A DNA stretch of 64,000 bases from Mucidula mucida (taxonomy: Eukaryota; Basidiomycota; Agaricomycetes; Agaricales; Physalacriaceae): NCBI GenBank assembly GCA_015501055.1, contig JADNYV010000004.1, forward strand, positions 496,001-560,000. The letters run 5' to 3'. Made by a program: the position numbers and the translations under genes. Numbering within the stretch: the first letter of the stretch is position 1; each line of letters opens with the position of its first letter. The notes below the pieces were generated by a model that was not told where the DNA came from, did no database searches, and saw nothing but the letters and a program-made list of their open reading frames with translations. Shown here piece after piece: positions 23,146-36,676 of the stretch.

Positions 23146-24395
23146 TCAATTAATTTTAACAACCACCTTTTCCCCGCTGACCTTGTTGTTGCGTAACAGA
23201 TCCAGACCAACAGCCACCCGATCTTTCAGACTGCCTTCTGCAAGCAGCTTCACCCGATTAGGCTGTATAATCCCCTTCTCCAGCAGAGAAGGCAGGATTT
23301 TGGGCATCAGATTCTCCTTGAGGTATTCAAACTGCAAAGCACCCGTCAATATCAGTCTCTTTAGGAACGAACAAGAACGTCTCACATCCTGGTAAAGGAA
23401 GGCGCGAACACCCTTCACAGTCACCCCCTTCGGAAGCGGATTCTCGTCTGCAGGGATCTCCCAATACATCGCAGACGCGTCGCCGTCCGCGCGCACCTTG
23501 TTGCCCCGCTTAATAGGAAGCAGAATAGCCAAAGTCCCCGCGGGATCAATGACATTCGCTATGGTGGCGATAGTAGCCTCCGCACTGATGCAGTCCAGCG
23601 CAAGAGACACTCTCCCGCCTGCAGCCCCAATGATGTCCTCCGCCAACGTCAAACTGCGGTAGTCAAACACCTCTTTCGCGCCAAGCGACTTTAGGAACTC
23701 ATGATGACGAGGAGACGCAGTCGCAATGACGTTCTTATACCCCGATGCGCGCAGGAGCTGGATGGCATACTGCCCCGCAGTAGAGCCCGCGCCATAAATG
23801 AGAATCGCGGTGTTCGCGCTTGCCGGAGGCTCTTTCGCTGGATAAGACGTCGGGTACGGGAGTCCGAGGTCAGCGAACAGGGTTCGGAAAGCCGTGATAA
23901 AGTTATCAGGGACAGTCGCAGCCGCCGCCAGCGAGATGGATTCGGGGACCTACATGGATCACCAAAGTCAAACTTTGAAATTGCAAAAAGAAACAGAAAT
24001 AGACGCTTGCTTACCTTGGCACAAACACTGCGCGATTGGATACTGTACTGTTGTATTCCCTTCTGCTTCGGGTTTTGATACGTGAATGCGGTGATCTGGT
24101 TGTCAGATGAACATCAAGTCGAGATTATATTGCATGGGTGACTTACTTTGTCGCCCACTTTAAGATCGTCCACGCCGGGGCCAACTTCTGCAACAGTACC
24201 CGCGGCATTGAAGCCTAGCACAACAGGGTACTCGGCAATCATGTATCCCAAGTCTGTCTGATATGTGTCGAAGGCAATCATGGATGCGTATTCAGCTTTT
24301 AGGAGGACCTCGCCCTCTTTGGGCTTAGGCGTGGCCACCTGAATCGCCTCAAAAATGCCTAGCGACGTTGTGGCGATGGCGGTATGGGTCGACAT
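23146..24395 (-). CDS. zinc-binding-type (ToxD-like) medium-chain reductase
   Basis: This is an NADPH-dependent medium-chain dehydrogenase/reductase of the trans-enoyl-reductase/ToxD group, which reduces activated double bonds. The N-terminal GroES-like part has PKPKEGEVLLKAEYASM and YPVVLGFNAAGTVAEVG. The Rossmann half has ILIYGAGSTAGQYAIQLLRA, the usual G-x-G-x2-A pattern, and then HEFLKSLGAKEVFDY. It closes with LAEGSLKDRVAVGLDLLRNNKVSGEKVV, the standard ending. Start ATG 24395 is immediate and family-like. Three short introns interrupt it. No polyketide synthase or other secondary-metabolism backbone lies nearby, so a cluster role is not supported. Confidence 0.9.
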
Positions 24396-24960
24396 GACTG
24401 AGTGCGACTTTTGGGACGCCCGTGAACCATCCCAGCCTTTAATAGTCGCAGCGTTTCGCTTGGTTTGTCATCTTGGAGAGTCCTTAGTAAGAAGAATGCT
24501 TATAGCATGCTTATAGATAGCAAACAGAAACCGGATACCTTGATACCCTGGGATATACCTAGAAACGACGACGAAGGGCGACGTTTACGGTTGGCGGGGA
24601 CGGTTTGGAGAAAGGATGTTGATCGGGCCAGCACGGTTTTAACAATGTCAAAGGTGTTCTAGTCATCGCGTTGCTCCGAACGCGTCCATTCAGCTTACGT
24701 CGCGTCAAAACCCGGAGGTGATGCTTCTCTCTTCCGATAGGCACTGGAGAGCTGCTGGAGCATTACTGGGCGTTGTTCCAAACGTCGTTGACTTCACCAA
24801 GACTTAGGATTGCAACCAACATAGCAGTGGCATTCAGAAATCCACAACAACAAACGACAGCTAGCGTTAGTACACTCCGCAAACAAAAGAGACAGTTGCG
24901 ACGGATTCCGTAAACAATTCTCCACAACGCAAAGTCATAACACGCATGTACGAAATCCTA
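24396..24960. other. intergenic, reductase promoter
   Basis: No gene is seen. It holds the promoter of the reductase (minus) and the 3' flank of the ataxin-2 gene. Confidence 0.5.
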
Positions 24961-27900
24961 TCATGCGTGACCGCCCATCTGCTGGGGTGTCGGAGCTCCC
25001 TCATATCCATGAGGAGGAACGTTGGGCGGTGGCGGAGGCATCATCATTTGATATGGAACGGCATGTTGTACTGTGTGATGGTTAGATAGACTCTGGGCGA
25101 GTCATTTTTGACGTACATTGAGGGCTTTGATGGTAGTATGTGTGAGCATGCTGTGGGATTGGGGTCGGCGGCATCGACTGTCGTGGACCACCACCGTTAG
25201 TGGGAGGCGGGTACGTTCCGGGGGGCGGCATGTAGGCTTGAGCTGGAGAGGTCTTAGTATGCACGCTGAATGTACGGTGTGAAGGACGTACGAGGCATCT
25301 GCATACCAGGAGGGGCATACATAGCATTGGGCGGCATTCCAGGAGGATAGGGCATAGGTTGCATAAATGGTCCAGGCATGTAAGCTCCCGGAGGACCGGG
25401 AGGCGCCATTCCAGGCATCATAGGCTAGTGAATATGTTTGTCAAGGTGTAGATGTACGGAGTTGAAAGTCACTTACTTGACCAGGATATCCATAGTGTGG
25501 GTAGAATACATATCCGCGAGCAGCTGCCTGGGCGGCCGAATCCTCTTCATAGGAAGGAGGAGGCATTGGTGGAGGAACGGGAGGTCCCATATGAGGCGAA
25601 TGTTGAGGAGGCTGATGTTGAGGGGTTGGGTACATTTGCATGTAGCGCTTGCCATTATACGGCCAAGAGGCAGCTAGGGAAAGATAATCAGGCTCAAGCT
25701 CTTTTGAAAGGAGAGCAACTTTATCACGAACATATATGCGAGGCATCGACAACCTTGCTGTGTTTGAACGGATTGAAGTCGTCTTTGATGTTGACCGGCG
25801 TTTTCTTAATAACTCGCGTACCAAAGAACGGATTGTTTGGAACGGCCGAAGTCTGTGAATTCGATTGTCAGAAATTCAGGTAAGTTAAGTGATGAGGTAC
25901 GTACAGCCTCTTTCGGTTTTGGGGAGGCCGACGAAGAGGTCATGCTGGGATTCGGTGAAGGAGTACCCTGAAGCAAATGGTCAATAATCATACAGGTAGA
26001 CCGAAAGGGCAGGTCCAACCGGGGTGAATGCGCTTGCCTTCGGATTAGGTCTGAATGATGAAGCGTTGACATTCAGGCGGTTGGACGGAGAAGCTGGTGC
26101 CTTCAATGGAGCAGACAGTGCAGATTCTTGAACGTTGGTAGGTGACGCGACGGCACCATTAGTCTTTGCAGCAGTCGCAGACTGCGCAGTAGGTTTCCGA
26201 GCACCCTTGAAGGGAGGGATGGGCTGAATGACCATAGCTATCGACTTTTTGCCAGTTTCTTTCGTGGTTGCGGCAGACGATTTCTGACCAGCAGCTGAAG
26301 GAGGCGGTGGAACGGTCGTCTTGGCTCCGTTAACAATAGCCTTCCGACTAGCTTCAGCCATGTTCGCTGCCTTGCCACCTTGCGCACGAGGTGCGCCAGC
26401 GGGCGTAGTCGAGCCGATGTTGCGAGCGGAAACAGAGGCAGCATCCTTATTCGCCTTCTCTTTGATAGCCTTTTGCTTCTCTTCGTCCTTCGCCAAAATC
26501 GGAACCAGGTCTTCCGGAATGGGTTTGTTGAGCTATTCAGGGGCGTTTCAATTTAAGTGAAGCCCATGCACAGAAGAAACAGCCGTACCTTGAAGCTTTG
26601 ACTGAACTTGACAAGGTCTGCCATGCGCTTATCCATTTCGTTTTTAACCAAAGCCTGTCTCTTCTGGGCGAGTCTTTGCTTTTCGCTTGATACAAACTCG
26701 CGGAAAGCAGGAACCGCATCAGCAGGAGGCTGAACGGATATTAAATCGCAATGCCTGAATTCTTCGAAATCGCACACACCTTTGCTGACCCGGAAGGTGC
26801 AGGTGACGATCCCTTCGACGACGAAGGGGGTGATTGCGTTCGAGAAGCTGCTGCCACGCCTCGGGACCGTTGACAGAAACTCTGGGAACATCAATTTTCG
26901 CCGCGTTGCTAGCAGCAGGTGGCGCGCCAGGTTTACGGGCTCCCGGAGGTACATATGCGTTTGTTCCGCGGACGACGGCACCATATCTAGATAATACTAT
27001 CAGTCAAAAGGGTACTGAGAAGCAGGAAGCAGACAGACTTGTCCTCTTCGTTTATACCGCTGTCATCCGCCTGATTCCTCTCTTCAGCGATGTGAGGATT
27101 ACTTGAGGTTGCCTGAATGAATTTTAGGTAGAGGCATGAACATTAGCGAGTCTCACTTACACCAACGATTTCGTTTGCAATCTTTTGGGCTTTGCGTTCG
27201 CGCTCCTTGAAGTCTGCACCGCTGCGATCAAGTTTCGTAGTGTAAAGTTCCTCGTCGAAACTTGTTTTGACGCCGAATAGTGATTCATTAACACCAAACT
27301 GATCCCAAGAGGTGTTGTTGGACCGGGCCCAAAGGTTAGGTCATCGCCTGTACCTAGCTGCGCGTTTGCGGGGACAGGAGCATCGGGCTGCCATGCCTGA
27401 AGCTCGCGTTCCCGACCCGCACCTTTCTTCTGACTGATGTCCGCATCGGTGCGAAAAGCTGTTGAGAATGCATTAGAGGATGATACCGTAATAGGCGATG
27501 ATGAGCTCACTTTCGCCATTTGTCAGTTTGGCATCAGCGGGGCCTGAAGCCCATGTCTCGATATTGGTGGAAGCGATGAAAAGCTGATCTTTGAGAGGAG
27601 CGGCAGCATCGGAGATTTCCTTGACGTCCTTGAGGGTTACACCCATGGTGTCACCTTCGCCGCTGGTTGAAAGTATTACGCCTTCGTAACGAATGGAAGT
27701 CTTGGTCGTGAGAGTGATGGTAGTGCCCTGCGAGAATGAGTGGGCGACAGGGCAGATAAGTGGATCAGCGCACCGTTAGACCAGACAGAGACCGAAGAAC
27801 GGTATCGTCCGCTCGGACAACACCATTTCCCTGTGCTAAAGGGGGAAATGCTCCTTGAGCCTGTGGAGCCTGAGAAGCTGGGCGGGCAGAGGTGGACGAC

Positions 27901-28055
27901 GCGGTAAAAGTGGGAGAGGCCCGTGCGCCATTCCAGGCATTACTGGGGGTGCAAGGGTCAGAAATCGGGCATGGCGACACTACAAAAACGCACCGAGTCG
28001 GTTCTGGTGGGCCTCCCTTGCGCATGGGCTTGGGTTGGCGTGCAGTTGTGGCCAT
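24961..28055 (-). CDS. PBP1: ataxin-2 / Pbp1 homolog
   Basis: Ataxin-2 proteins regulate mRNA tails, stress granules and TORC1. The start MATTARQPKPMRKGG is followed by an Lsm-like domain (TITLTTKTSIRYEGVILSTS, MGVTLKDVKEISD), the LsmAD region with WDQFGVNESLFGVKTSFDEE and YTTKLDRSGADFKERERKA, and a long disordered part. That part holds a PAM2 motif, LNVNASSFRPNPKASAFTP, the docking site for poly(A)-binding protein. A second conserved box, NPFFGTRV with DDFNPFK, precedes a Pro/Met/Tyr-rich tail ending at 24961. Around eleven introns split it. One base is missing near 27320 (TFGPG to NNTSWDQFG) where the conserved frame changes without an intron. Confidence 0.92.
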
Positions 28056-28619
28056 TACTGAGAATTAAGACGAGAAAAGAGAAGGAAGCACGATAATTCT
28101 GACGTGACTGATAGCGAATAGGTCGTAACGAATCGAGTCCAGCGCACGAGCCCAGAAGAAGGTGAGCTACAATGCTGGCAAAGCAGCGAAGAAAGCCTCG
28201 AGCAGGACGTCAGAGACGACGGGGAAAGAAAGTGCGGGCACGGGGGAGAAATGGATAGTTACGAGCTCCTGCACTGGAGACGTCGACGGCCAAAGCCGAA
28301 TACGGTGGTTGCCTCGATAGACCCCGGATACCTCCGATTTGGTGTTTTTCAATTTTCTTCCTCTAATTATTGGTTGTAATTTACACCTTCGCTCTCATGC
28401 AATTGAAGTCCATTTTTCGTTCTTCAGAGCCACTCTCAATGTGGCGTTTATTTCACTAGAGTGATCACTGCAATCAGCTACTCTTAGCGGAGTTTGAAGT
28501 GGGTGACCAGGGGCCCTGACGCGTGTTCTTCACTATCCCCGGACCTTAGGGTCGAGATACTTGCCTGGAAATGATACACAAACCGAAGATCTGGATCATA
28601 TTCACAACTACGCCACACC
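28056..28619. other. intergenic, ataxin-2 promoter
   Basis: No gene is seen. It holds the ataxin-2 promoter and the 3' flank of the DUF4470-MYND gene. Confidence 0.5.
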
Positions 28620-31600
28620 TTATACTTGGCAATACCTCTTATGAGACTTCCAATCCTTCTTCTGACACACCGGTGAACAGTACCGTACCATCTTACACCC
28701 TGTACACAGCGACTTTGCCTTTGCTCTGCACAAGAAACACCTTCGCGCTTCGGGATCTCTTCCAATTGGCTCAAGATAGGAAACCGCAAAGAGAGGGCTC
28801 AGCGCAATGGGTGTAGCGTGCGGTGCGAACGGTGCCCAAAGGGCGCGTTTCAGCATGCCTGCAGCATCCTTTCCTCGCCCACAACTGCACAGTGGATCCT
28901 GCTCCATATCCACGGTCAACGGGATCCTCCCTTGGAGTTTGTACTCGCAATTATCTCCGTGGCTCCAGGATGTACGACAGCGCTCTGCCAACACAGGAAG
29001 TAGCTGTTTCCATGCACTGGTCTCCCGCTTTGACAAACCAAACGAGGCCTTGTTTGCACCGTTGATCAGACGTCCAAACGATCGTTCAGTCTGTTGCAAG
29101 ATGTGCCTGGTTAGCGGGAGCGCATAGCCATCACAGATGACTGTATGAGCGCCCACGTCGTACCGCATGCAGTCCACGAATAGCAATGTATCAGAGTTGT
29201 TGGTCTCGGTATCAATCAGGACAAAGAGGTCGCGAGACGGCCCATTCTGGATGCCTGCTGCAGTGACAAAAATACTGTGGATGGTATCCTTCACGTTCAT
29301 AAGTGCATCATCGTCTGCTTGCTTACGAAGGGTCCGTTCGCGCGCAGACATCATAGACCCAATGTGAGATCTTAGCCATTCCTTCAGACCTTTAGCGCGG
29401 TAGTCAAGTTCTGGGAGGATTAAAGGGTGGACGCGATGAATATTCCAAAGGCCGAGAGATCCGCCGTCCTTCCTCGTCAAGGAGAAATGGTTTAACTTTA
29501 CGCCATCAGGTCGAGAGATGCTTGAGGGAGGCAAGATCACCTAGACTAGCATTAGCACAGCAAGACAGACTGTCAGCCCAAAACGAACTCACTTCAATAT
29601 AGGATGACTTTCGCGCCACACGAAGCCTATTTTTTGTCCCAACGACAGGCAAAGGAAAGTGTACATCCTGCTTCAATGCACCGAGGCATAGACGCATGAC
29701 GCATGGTGAGATTTGGGTTATCGTTGGTGTAACGCCAGACTTCAACAACGATTTTGCTTCTTCAGGATACAGATCCACTCGAACTGTCATAGCCGTTATC
29801 AACTCACAATCTTCATCCAACTCAACTTGCGTCGGATGCCTATGACCCAAGGCCGGAGATGGTCGTGGTGCGCGCGCAGGAGGAGACGCTAGCGACAGCG
29901 GACTGGGACCGGGAAGTATATAGACATGTTCCCTGTCCATCAGAGGCGCTTCAAACACACAAAGCTTCAGACCGAGTTTCATGGCAAGAGGAACCGTTCC
30001 AGGGGTACTTCTGACAGCCAGACCAATCTTCATAGACTGAGGAGCCTCAAGCTCCGTCAAGAGCACTGACGGCATGAGGAAAGACACCAACAGCGGGTCC
30101 TCTCCTTGCCACCCCTTCACGTCACGATGCAAGACGACCGAAGGAGCACTGTCGCTTCCTGCAGGAACACTTTACCGAAACACGCATGTACAGAATTGAA
30201 GTTGTTCATAGTAACTTGACCAAGAATATAGGTCAAGAGTGGCGGCGTCCCACTGTCTTTCAATACTTCGAGCTTCTCTCGAGGGACGACGAGGATTACT
30301 CGGACGAGTAGAGGTATGGATGGCCACGTGGCCAACCTGCCTATCGTGCGCGCTGGAAATTGAAAGGAATAATGTCGCGCGGTGTGCAGATTGTACCGAT
30401 AGAGCTGGGCACAAAGGTCATGTTTGTTAAGAGTATCCATTGGCATTGAACGATCCGCCTCGTCGAACTCAAAAAACCTGTCCATCACGTCCTTCCATTG
30501 TGCTTCGTCGATGGCAAGTCTTGAGCGCACCAGACGCAGGAGGAGGACAAATGTCTCTCGGGAGTAGTGAACCAAGTTGGAATGCGCAATGGCGTGCAGA
30601 AGATTAGACTTGTTCATCTCCTGAAACTTCATGGCGTCTTCTTGCTCGAAGATGGTGTGATACACATCATACAGTAATCTTCCAAGCTGACGGGGTTGAA
30701 ACGCAGAGGGAGAATTTGCGTCATCGTCACAACTGTCGTAGGCGGTGGGTGCTTTCCAAGTTGTGACTTGTTGGAACTGGGTCGCTGTTTCCTCATCACT
30801 TCATAACCCATCAGCTCGTGGGTATTGGAACGAGCCGTATATCCGGAAAAGAAGTCAACTGGCGCAAGACCAACCAAGGCGGTCATTGTCATCATATCCA
30901 TGCAAAGAAGGGAACTGAACTCCTTCCTCGCATCCTCCGATTTGAACAAAAGAGACTCTGTATAGAGAACACCTTGCTCTGCGTGGAGAAGCGGAATTGC
31001 GGGGATCAGGACATTAAGCAGACCAATGTGATCAATCAAGTTAGACGTGTCGATAGAGTGAAATCTCGTTGGGGCCCTACGCTCGCGATACTCTCCAGCG
31101 TCTAGCTCGAGCAGTGTAGGCAACCACTGGGAAATCGGTATCAAAATCTGCAGCGAACCAGAGATATTGAAATGATCTAGCGCATGGCAAAAGGCCATTG
31201 CATCTCCAGCCGACATCCTGATGATAACGCGAGAGTCTTTTATCGCGCGCGCCGACGCAGCGCACCAGTCACTGAACTGCTTCTTGGCATCTGCCAGACC
31301 ATCCTCTGTTGTGACTTTGCGTTTGGCGTTGCCAAATACCGCCGCAGTGTGAAAAGGGATGAGAGGATCGGTGCCGTAATGAAGATTGCAGCCTTCTCCT
31401 CCAAGGGAATAGACAAAAGTAGGATTCAGAAGCGAAGCTGATGCTGCTTGACGACCTTTGCTGAAGGTCGTTCCTGTTTCCCAGTAACTACGAAAACGTT
31501 CGGCCGTTGTGGGAAATGCTTGGGCCATGAGGGGCCCCGCTGAACGTGTCGCGGTACTAATCATATCTTTTGATCGCGCATTGGCAACCTTGGTGAACTG

Positions 31601-32230
31601 CGATCGTATAGCGCGAACGTGGTGTTCTGGCTGCTGGTGAAAGGCAACATAGAATTGCCAATGAGACCGCATTTCGGAGAGAGTATGCCTGCTGCAGATA
31701 CGGATGAACTGGCCAACGGGAGACACCGCCCAGCGCCCCATCGTCTCAGAATACTGAAGCAACTTTTGACATTGGGTCATGAGGACTTCATGAGACGGCG
31801 TATCGATCATGAAATGAAAGAATATGTTCCATAGCGTGGTGGTAGCGGGGACTCCGTCATCGATCATACTGAAGAGCAGAACGTTGCGCGCTATATATGA
31901 ATCGGGAGACAAATGAGTATCATGCATCTTCCGTAACTGACAGTCATACCAAGGACCGCTGGATCAAAGTCACAACAGGTGAAATCAATTCTTCGAGTAG
32001 CTGGCAGGTCGAGTGCTGTTAGCAATGTGGAAGACGAAACCTAACGTTCTTCCCTTACCTGTGATAGGTTCACAGTACATTGTATAGAGGACATTTCGAG
32101 GATCGCCACATCCAAGAAGCAGGACATCAAGATTGCTATCTGTTGCTAGATCGCGGGTTAAGGAAACCGCTGAAGTGTTTCCAATGGGATAGTAGAAATA
32201 CTTGTCCCGAAAAGCAAGCGGATGGGCCAT
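28620..32230 (-). CDS. DUF4470 - MYND zinc-finger protein
   Basis: This large protein (about 1,150 residues) has a layout common in agaricomycetes. The first exons give the DUF4470 start: FYYPIGNTSAVSLTRDL, VLLLGCGDPRNVLYTMYCEP and FTCCDFDPAVLARNVLLFSM. The Gly-Cys-Gly-Asp-Pro-Arg-Asn turn resembles a nucleotide- or SAM-binding loop. A long middle follows without recognised domains. The C-terminus is a MYND finger (CFLCRAKAKSLCTGC, VRYCSPVCQKKDWKSHKRYC) with all eight zinc ligands, ending at 28620. Introns at the 5' end are canonical. Two joins need a missing base: near 30650 (EDYC to DVYHTIF) and near 30155 (LLRS to VLHRDV). MYND domains usually bind proline-rich partners; the function here is unknown. 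Confidence 0.85.
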
Positions 32231-32689
32231 TATATGGCGTAGCTTTCGACGACGACGAAGAGGAGGAAAGGCAACGTAGCATTCTAGGCGTGTGTGTGAG
32301 GAAATGCACGTGCTAATCTCGCACGCTCGTCAGGCAGGCAGAGAACTGAAAACGTAGATGAGGAGCTGGAGAGCCATCAGAGGCTGCTCGGGTGCAAACG
32401 TACCGAATCTGCAGTTCTTTGTAAGACCAAGATCTTAGCCACAGCTGCATGCAGCATACTGGTCGTACTTGGGTGCATGGAGACCGACTTGAATACAGAG
32501 CGTTGATGGCGATGATGTGAACAATTGGTGGTCGTAACAAGAACAGTAGAGCAGTCACGTCACACGTTCATCGTCAAGCTTCAACAGGCTAAGGCTTCAA
32601 CATTTCAACTCTCAGCCTTGTAAGGATTCTCATGGAGATGAATATCATAGATTACGGCTAAACTAAACATAGAAGCACGTTGGACCTGG
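32231..32689. other. intergenic, promoter of the DUF4470-MYND gene
   Basis: No gene is seen between the MYND gene start and the BUB1 stop. Confidence 0.5.
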
Positions 32690-35600
32690 TTATCGCAAAC
32701 ACGACATTTCCACCTTCTTCAATAAACCCTTCAACGTACCACTCGTGCGATTACAATTCGATTGCAGCCACGTCTCCATCCTCTGCCTCATCAAGCTCAG
32801 CTCAGGCGTTATGGGTATCTCTCCGTTCCCAAACTGGCCTGGATTCAACAAGAGATCGAAAAACTCTGTCCAAAGCTCGGTCTGCCAATAGCGCTTCAAA
32901 GGCGTCGCTACCTTGTAACGCCCGCCAGTCAATATGACAGAATCCGCCTGGATATACTTCCCAAACAAGAGGCAGTACACGATTCCAGCAAGGCCGAAGT
33001 AATCGGTTTGATGCGTCCAGGGTCTATCTTCACGTATCTCGAAGCAATCCCGTGCGTCTGTTGCCCATCTGCTATGAATTGTTGACCATTGGGGAAGAGA
33101 CGCGTATTAATTGTCCGCCCAAAGTCGATGAGCTTGATGCCCTTGCAATGCCACCCATCAGCCCCGGAAGGATCATACAGGCTCGCCCAGGCAGATGCAC
33201 CTCCGGGGACGTCCTCCAATCGCAATAGACAGTTATCGATCTTGAGATCGCCGTGAATGAATCCGGCGTTATGCATGGCTTCTAAAAGTCGCGTAATTTC
33301 GATGGCGAAGAAGAACACGAGCAGTTCGTCCAAACAGGCGCCCTGCTGTGATACCCCAGCAGAAACCGCTTTGGTAACGACATCGAGTAGGGTGCCTTGT
33401 AAACAGTACTCCAGTACCAGGAAGCTTTCGTCGTGAAAGGCGAAAAGCGCGCGAGGAAGAACTACCGACCGACGCTGCGCCGATGGAAGCATGGAATGTA
33501 GCTTCCGCAGAACATGGTACTCCCATAGATTTCGAGGCTTGACAACTTTGATAGCGACCGATTTCGTATCCTCCTCCAAGTCCTCGAAATCGCTGTCAGT
33601 ATCATCTTCATTATCACGAGCCTCGATGCTCTGCGCCTGGAAGACAGCTCCAAAGCCGCCTTCTCCAAGTTTGTCTATCACTCTGTACTTGTGACCATCT
33701 AGAGCAAGCGGAAACGTCGAGCTCAAATCAAGAGCACTGTGATTAGAGCCACCGCTTGCCTTCTGAACCTTCTTTGCGAATTTCTGAAGTCCGTCTAATA
33801 GGGCAGCATCGGTATGACGGAGATCATAATAATGCGGATCGGAAGGCATTAGTGACAATAAAGTGGACATGACCGACGGATCGAAAGGGTTGCATGGATT
33901 GGTTGGTCGGAAATTTGATGAGAGAGTCAACGCGTCGACCAAACTGAGCTGGCCTGTATGCTCCTGTAGCTCTTGCATGTCTGGCTCATCCTTAGTCGAA
34001 TCGTCCTCCATCTGGCTGATGTGTTTCCACGGTTGGACAGAATCATCAGGGTTCCAGTCTTCTTCGACCTCTGGCAACCCCTCTCGGTCGAGCATGTTGT
34101 TGTCATAATCGTATTCCTCCTCGTCTTCGTCAATGCCGTGGGGGTGATCACGGGGGGTGGCGAATACGGAGCGAGTGCTTGTGTACTCTAACGTCCGTTC
34201 CGTGATAGGCGTCATGACATTGAAGGCTCCAAAGCGCCCACCTAGTGGGACATCGGGGTACATGCCAACGTCCTCATACTCCGCATAACCATCCGACTCC
34301 TCCGTAGATGTTTCATAGTCAGGGTCGCCGATTGCTTGTTCGAACTCGTCCTCGATGTAACTGCTTCCATAATCATCCTCATCCTCGTCCTCGACTTCAA
34401 GTCCCTCATACTCGTCAGTCAAGGGGGTACTGGCCGTCGAAGGAGGACTTGGGGATCGTTCATCCGGTACGGACTGTACGGGAGAATCTCTAGGTGGTGG
34501 TGGTGGTGGCGGTGACGGTGGCGACTCATCGCGATATGGCGTGAATGTAGGTTTGGTTGAAGAAGAGGGTGTGTAAGCAGGTGCTTTGGGAGTAGTATCA
34601 GGATCATCGTCGGAAGGGCGACTGAAAACTTTGAACGGAGTTCGCTGGTTTTCATTGAATGGAGTGAACGTTGGGGTAGGATTTGATTCTGATAAGGGAA
34701 TCGAGGAAATGTCGTGAAACGACTTAGCCCTCTCGTGGGTAAGAGGTTTCGCTTGAGGTTTGCCGTGAGCCTCTGTGAAAACTTCGCGAAGTGGTGTTTT
34801 CGCTGCCGGAGTAAAGACCTTAGTGAACACGTTCTCGGATGAAAGCGGAAGAGTCTTGTTGGCAGGTGTGGTGGTAGCAGTGAATGTCGTTGATAGAACA
34901 GACCTGTTAGCGAAAGGCGTCTTATTGGAGTCCGAGTCAACAAATGGTACGAACTAGAATATATCACTTAGCTGGAAAGACGGAGGAAGGAGTTCGTACA
35001 CACAAACCTTTGCAGGTTTATTCGGTTTATTTTCCTTGGGGCCTAAAGGTTCGTCGACATATGGTTTAAAGCCTGAAAGACGGTAAATGCGGGGAATGCA
35101 CTAAGTCATATCACTTACTGCTGCTACTTTGTGATCTCGATAGTTCGTTTACAGGTTGCTTGACTGCTATGAGAGACTCGACCTTCTTCACAGGAGCATG
35201 TTTGCTGCCAGGCTTGGCGAATCTGATGGTCTTTTCTGGTGAATTGTACATTCCGAAAACGTCTGCCAGAGCCTCTTTCGTGTTGATGGTAACCGTTGGT
35301 TCGCCGTTCATCATGCTCTTTCTACGTGCACCAAAGTCGAGCGTCCGAGTAGGCCTTTGGCCATCGTCATTATATGACACGCGACTCGACGAAGAGGAAG
35401 AACTTGTCGCTGCCAGGAGACTACTTATTGGCAGCGGCGTCCACTTCTTCCCCAGCAAACCCATTGATCTGGCGCGCGCCTCTGCAGAGCAATATTCAAT
35501 ACCATCAGGGGTAAAGAGGAGAGAGGCATTATATTTCAGAGTCTCTGGTCGCTTTCCAGGTGCTGGAGGGGCCAACATTACAGCATACCGAGCTGCAGCT

Positions 35601-36200
35601 GTGGCCGGCGGGCTTGAAGGTGCCGACGTGGATGGGGCAGCGGCTAGTGAGGGCGTTTGAGAAGAGGGTCGCGTCGCATTTCTGTTCTTGAATTGTTGAT
35701 AGGTTGTTTTCAGTCTTTCTAGAGGCCGGACCTGGCGTTTTATCCCCAATCGATAGATCTGTTCAGCGTCGCCTATACTAAAAGCGTGTTGGCGACCAAT
35801 AGACAATTGGTGTTAGTACTCACCGACCGACTCTTTCCAGTGACTTGGCATACTCCTCGTAGAGAAGCGAGTAGGACACTCCGATGTGCTGCTTGGCGAG
35901 CAACGCGTACATGTTGATGGCTGTAGCCGGATCGGATTGTCGCGTGTAAAGCACCCACAGCTTAAGGTAGCGCAAATCGTTCTTATAAGTAGCATCGTTC
36001 TTGAAGGTGTCCGTGGCCTGCTTCAGGACCTGCGCGAGGTTGGCATTGGGGTCATTTTCCGCATAGTTTTTTGTGATCCACTGCACGAACTGGACGTAGA
36101 CGGAGAGCGGGTCCTCCTCCTCGGTGAGCGCCGCTGATATTCTCGCCGTGAATTCGCGACGCTGGTTTTCGAGGTCGCGCCCAACTTGCGGCGCGGCCAT
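32690..36200 (-). CDS. BUB1: BUB1 spindle-checkpoint kinase
   Basis: BUB1 acts at kinetochores, phosphorylates histone H2A and recruits shugoshin and Mad proteins. Start MAAPQVGRD (36200) leads directly into the Mad3/BUB1 homology region: ENQRREFTARI, PLSVYVQFVQWITKNY, DLRYLKLWVLYTRQ and YEEYAKSLERVGR. A disordered Ser/Pro-rich middle contains a KEN box (PKENKPNK), typical of checkpoint proteins. A long acidic stretch precedes the kinase domain: KLGEGGFGAVFQAQ (glycine loop), VAIKVVKP (Lys), FIHGDLKIDNCLL (catalytic loop with His-Gly-Asp) and IKLIDFGRTIN (DFG). One missing base near 33085 shifts the frame before WATDARDCFEIRE; the rest of the kinase tail continues to 32690. An upstream in-frame extension to 36293 exists but is not family-like. 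Confidence 0.92.
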
Positions 36201-36676
36201 GGACAATCTTGAAGGTTGGATGCCGCCTTTGTTTGTTTGGCTGCAGCACCTGCGGCACGCGTCGCGCGTGAAAGTCACATTACTCTTCGGCATTATCCGA
36301 TTGGCGCCCTAGCGGTTCGGTGTGAAACATAGCGCCGAGGACTCCTACCTGGTGGGCGCTGGGAGGCGTCAAATTCACTGCTGTTCGCTGCCGTTTTTGC
36401 TTTTCTATGCTCGAGTTCTGCTTCCTTGCCAAGAACATGGACACACGTCGGAACACGGGAGAACCCTGCACAAAGACGTATCAAACTTGATGCACGAGGT
36501 CCAACAAAGCAAGGCCATGTCCGGGTATCGCTTTCAGTGCTAATTGTCTTCTCGGGTACGAATTGAGTCAATTTGGGACGAAACGGCGACTGCCATCACA
36601 ATTTAATACATTGGATCTGACATGCACGGTATAGCATGTCACAGCGCTTTGTTTCCGTCTTCTTACTTCCATCCCA
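36201..36676. promoter_or_regulatory. divergent promoter region of BUB1 and the DUF3433 gene
   Basis: 476 bases separate the two divergent starts. No open frame or conserved site was recognised; a shared control region is inferred only from the geometry. Confidence 0.35.

Noticed and set aside
23146..24395. secondary-metabolite cluster around the ToxD-like reductase
   Set aside because: No polyketide, peptide or terpene synthase, P450 or cluster regulator lies in the window; the reductase alone is not evidence.
36200..36293. upstream start of BUB1 at 36293
   Set aside because: The extra residues are Cys/Arg-rich and unlike the family; MAAPQ at 36200 is followed directly by the conserved domain.
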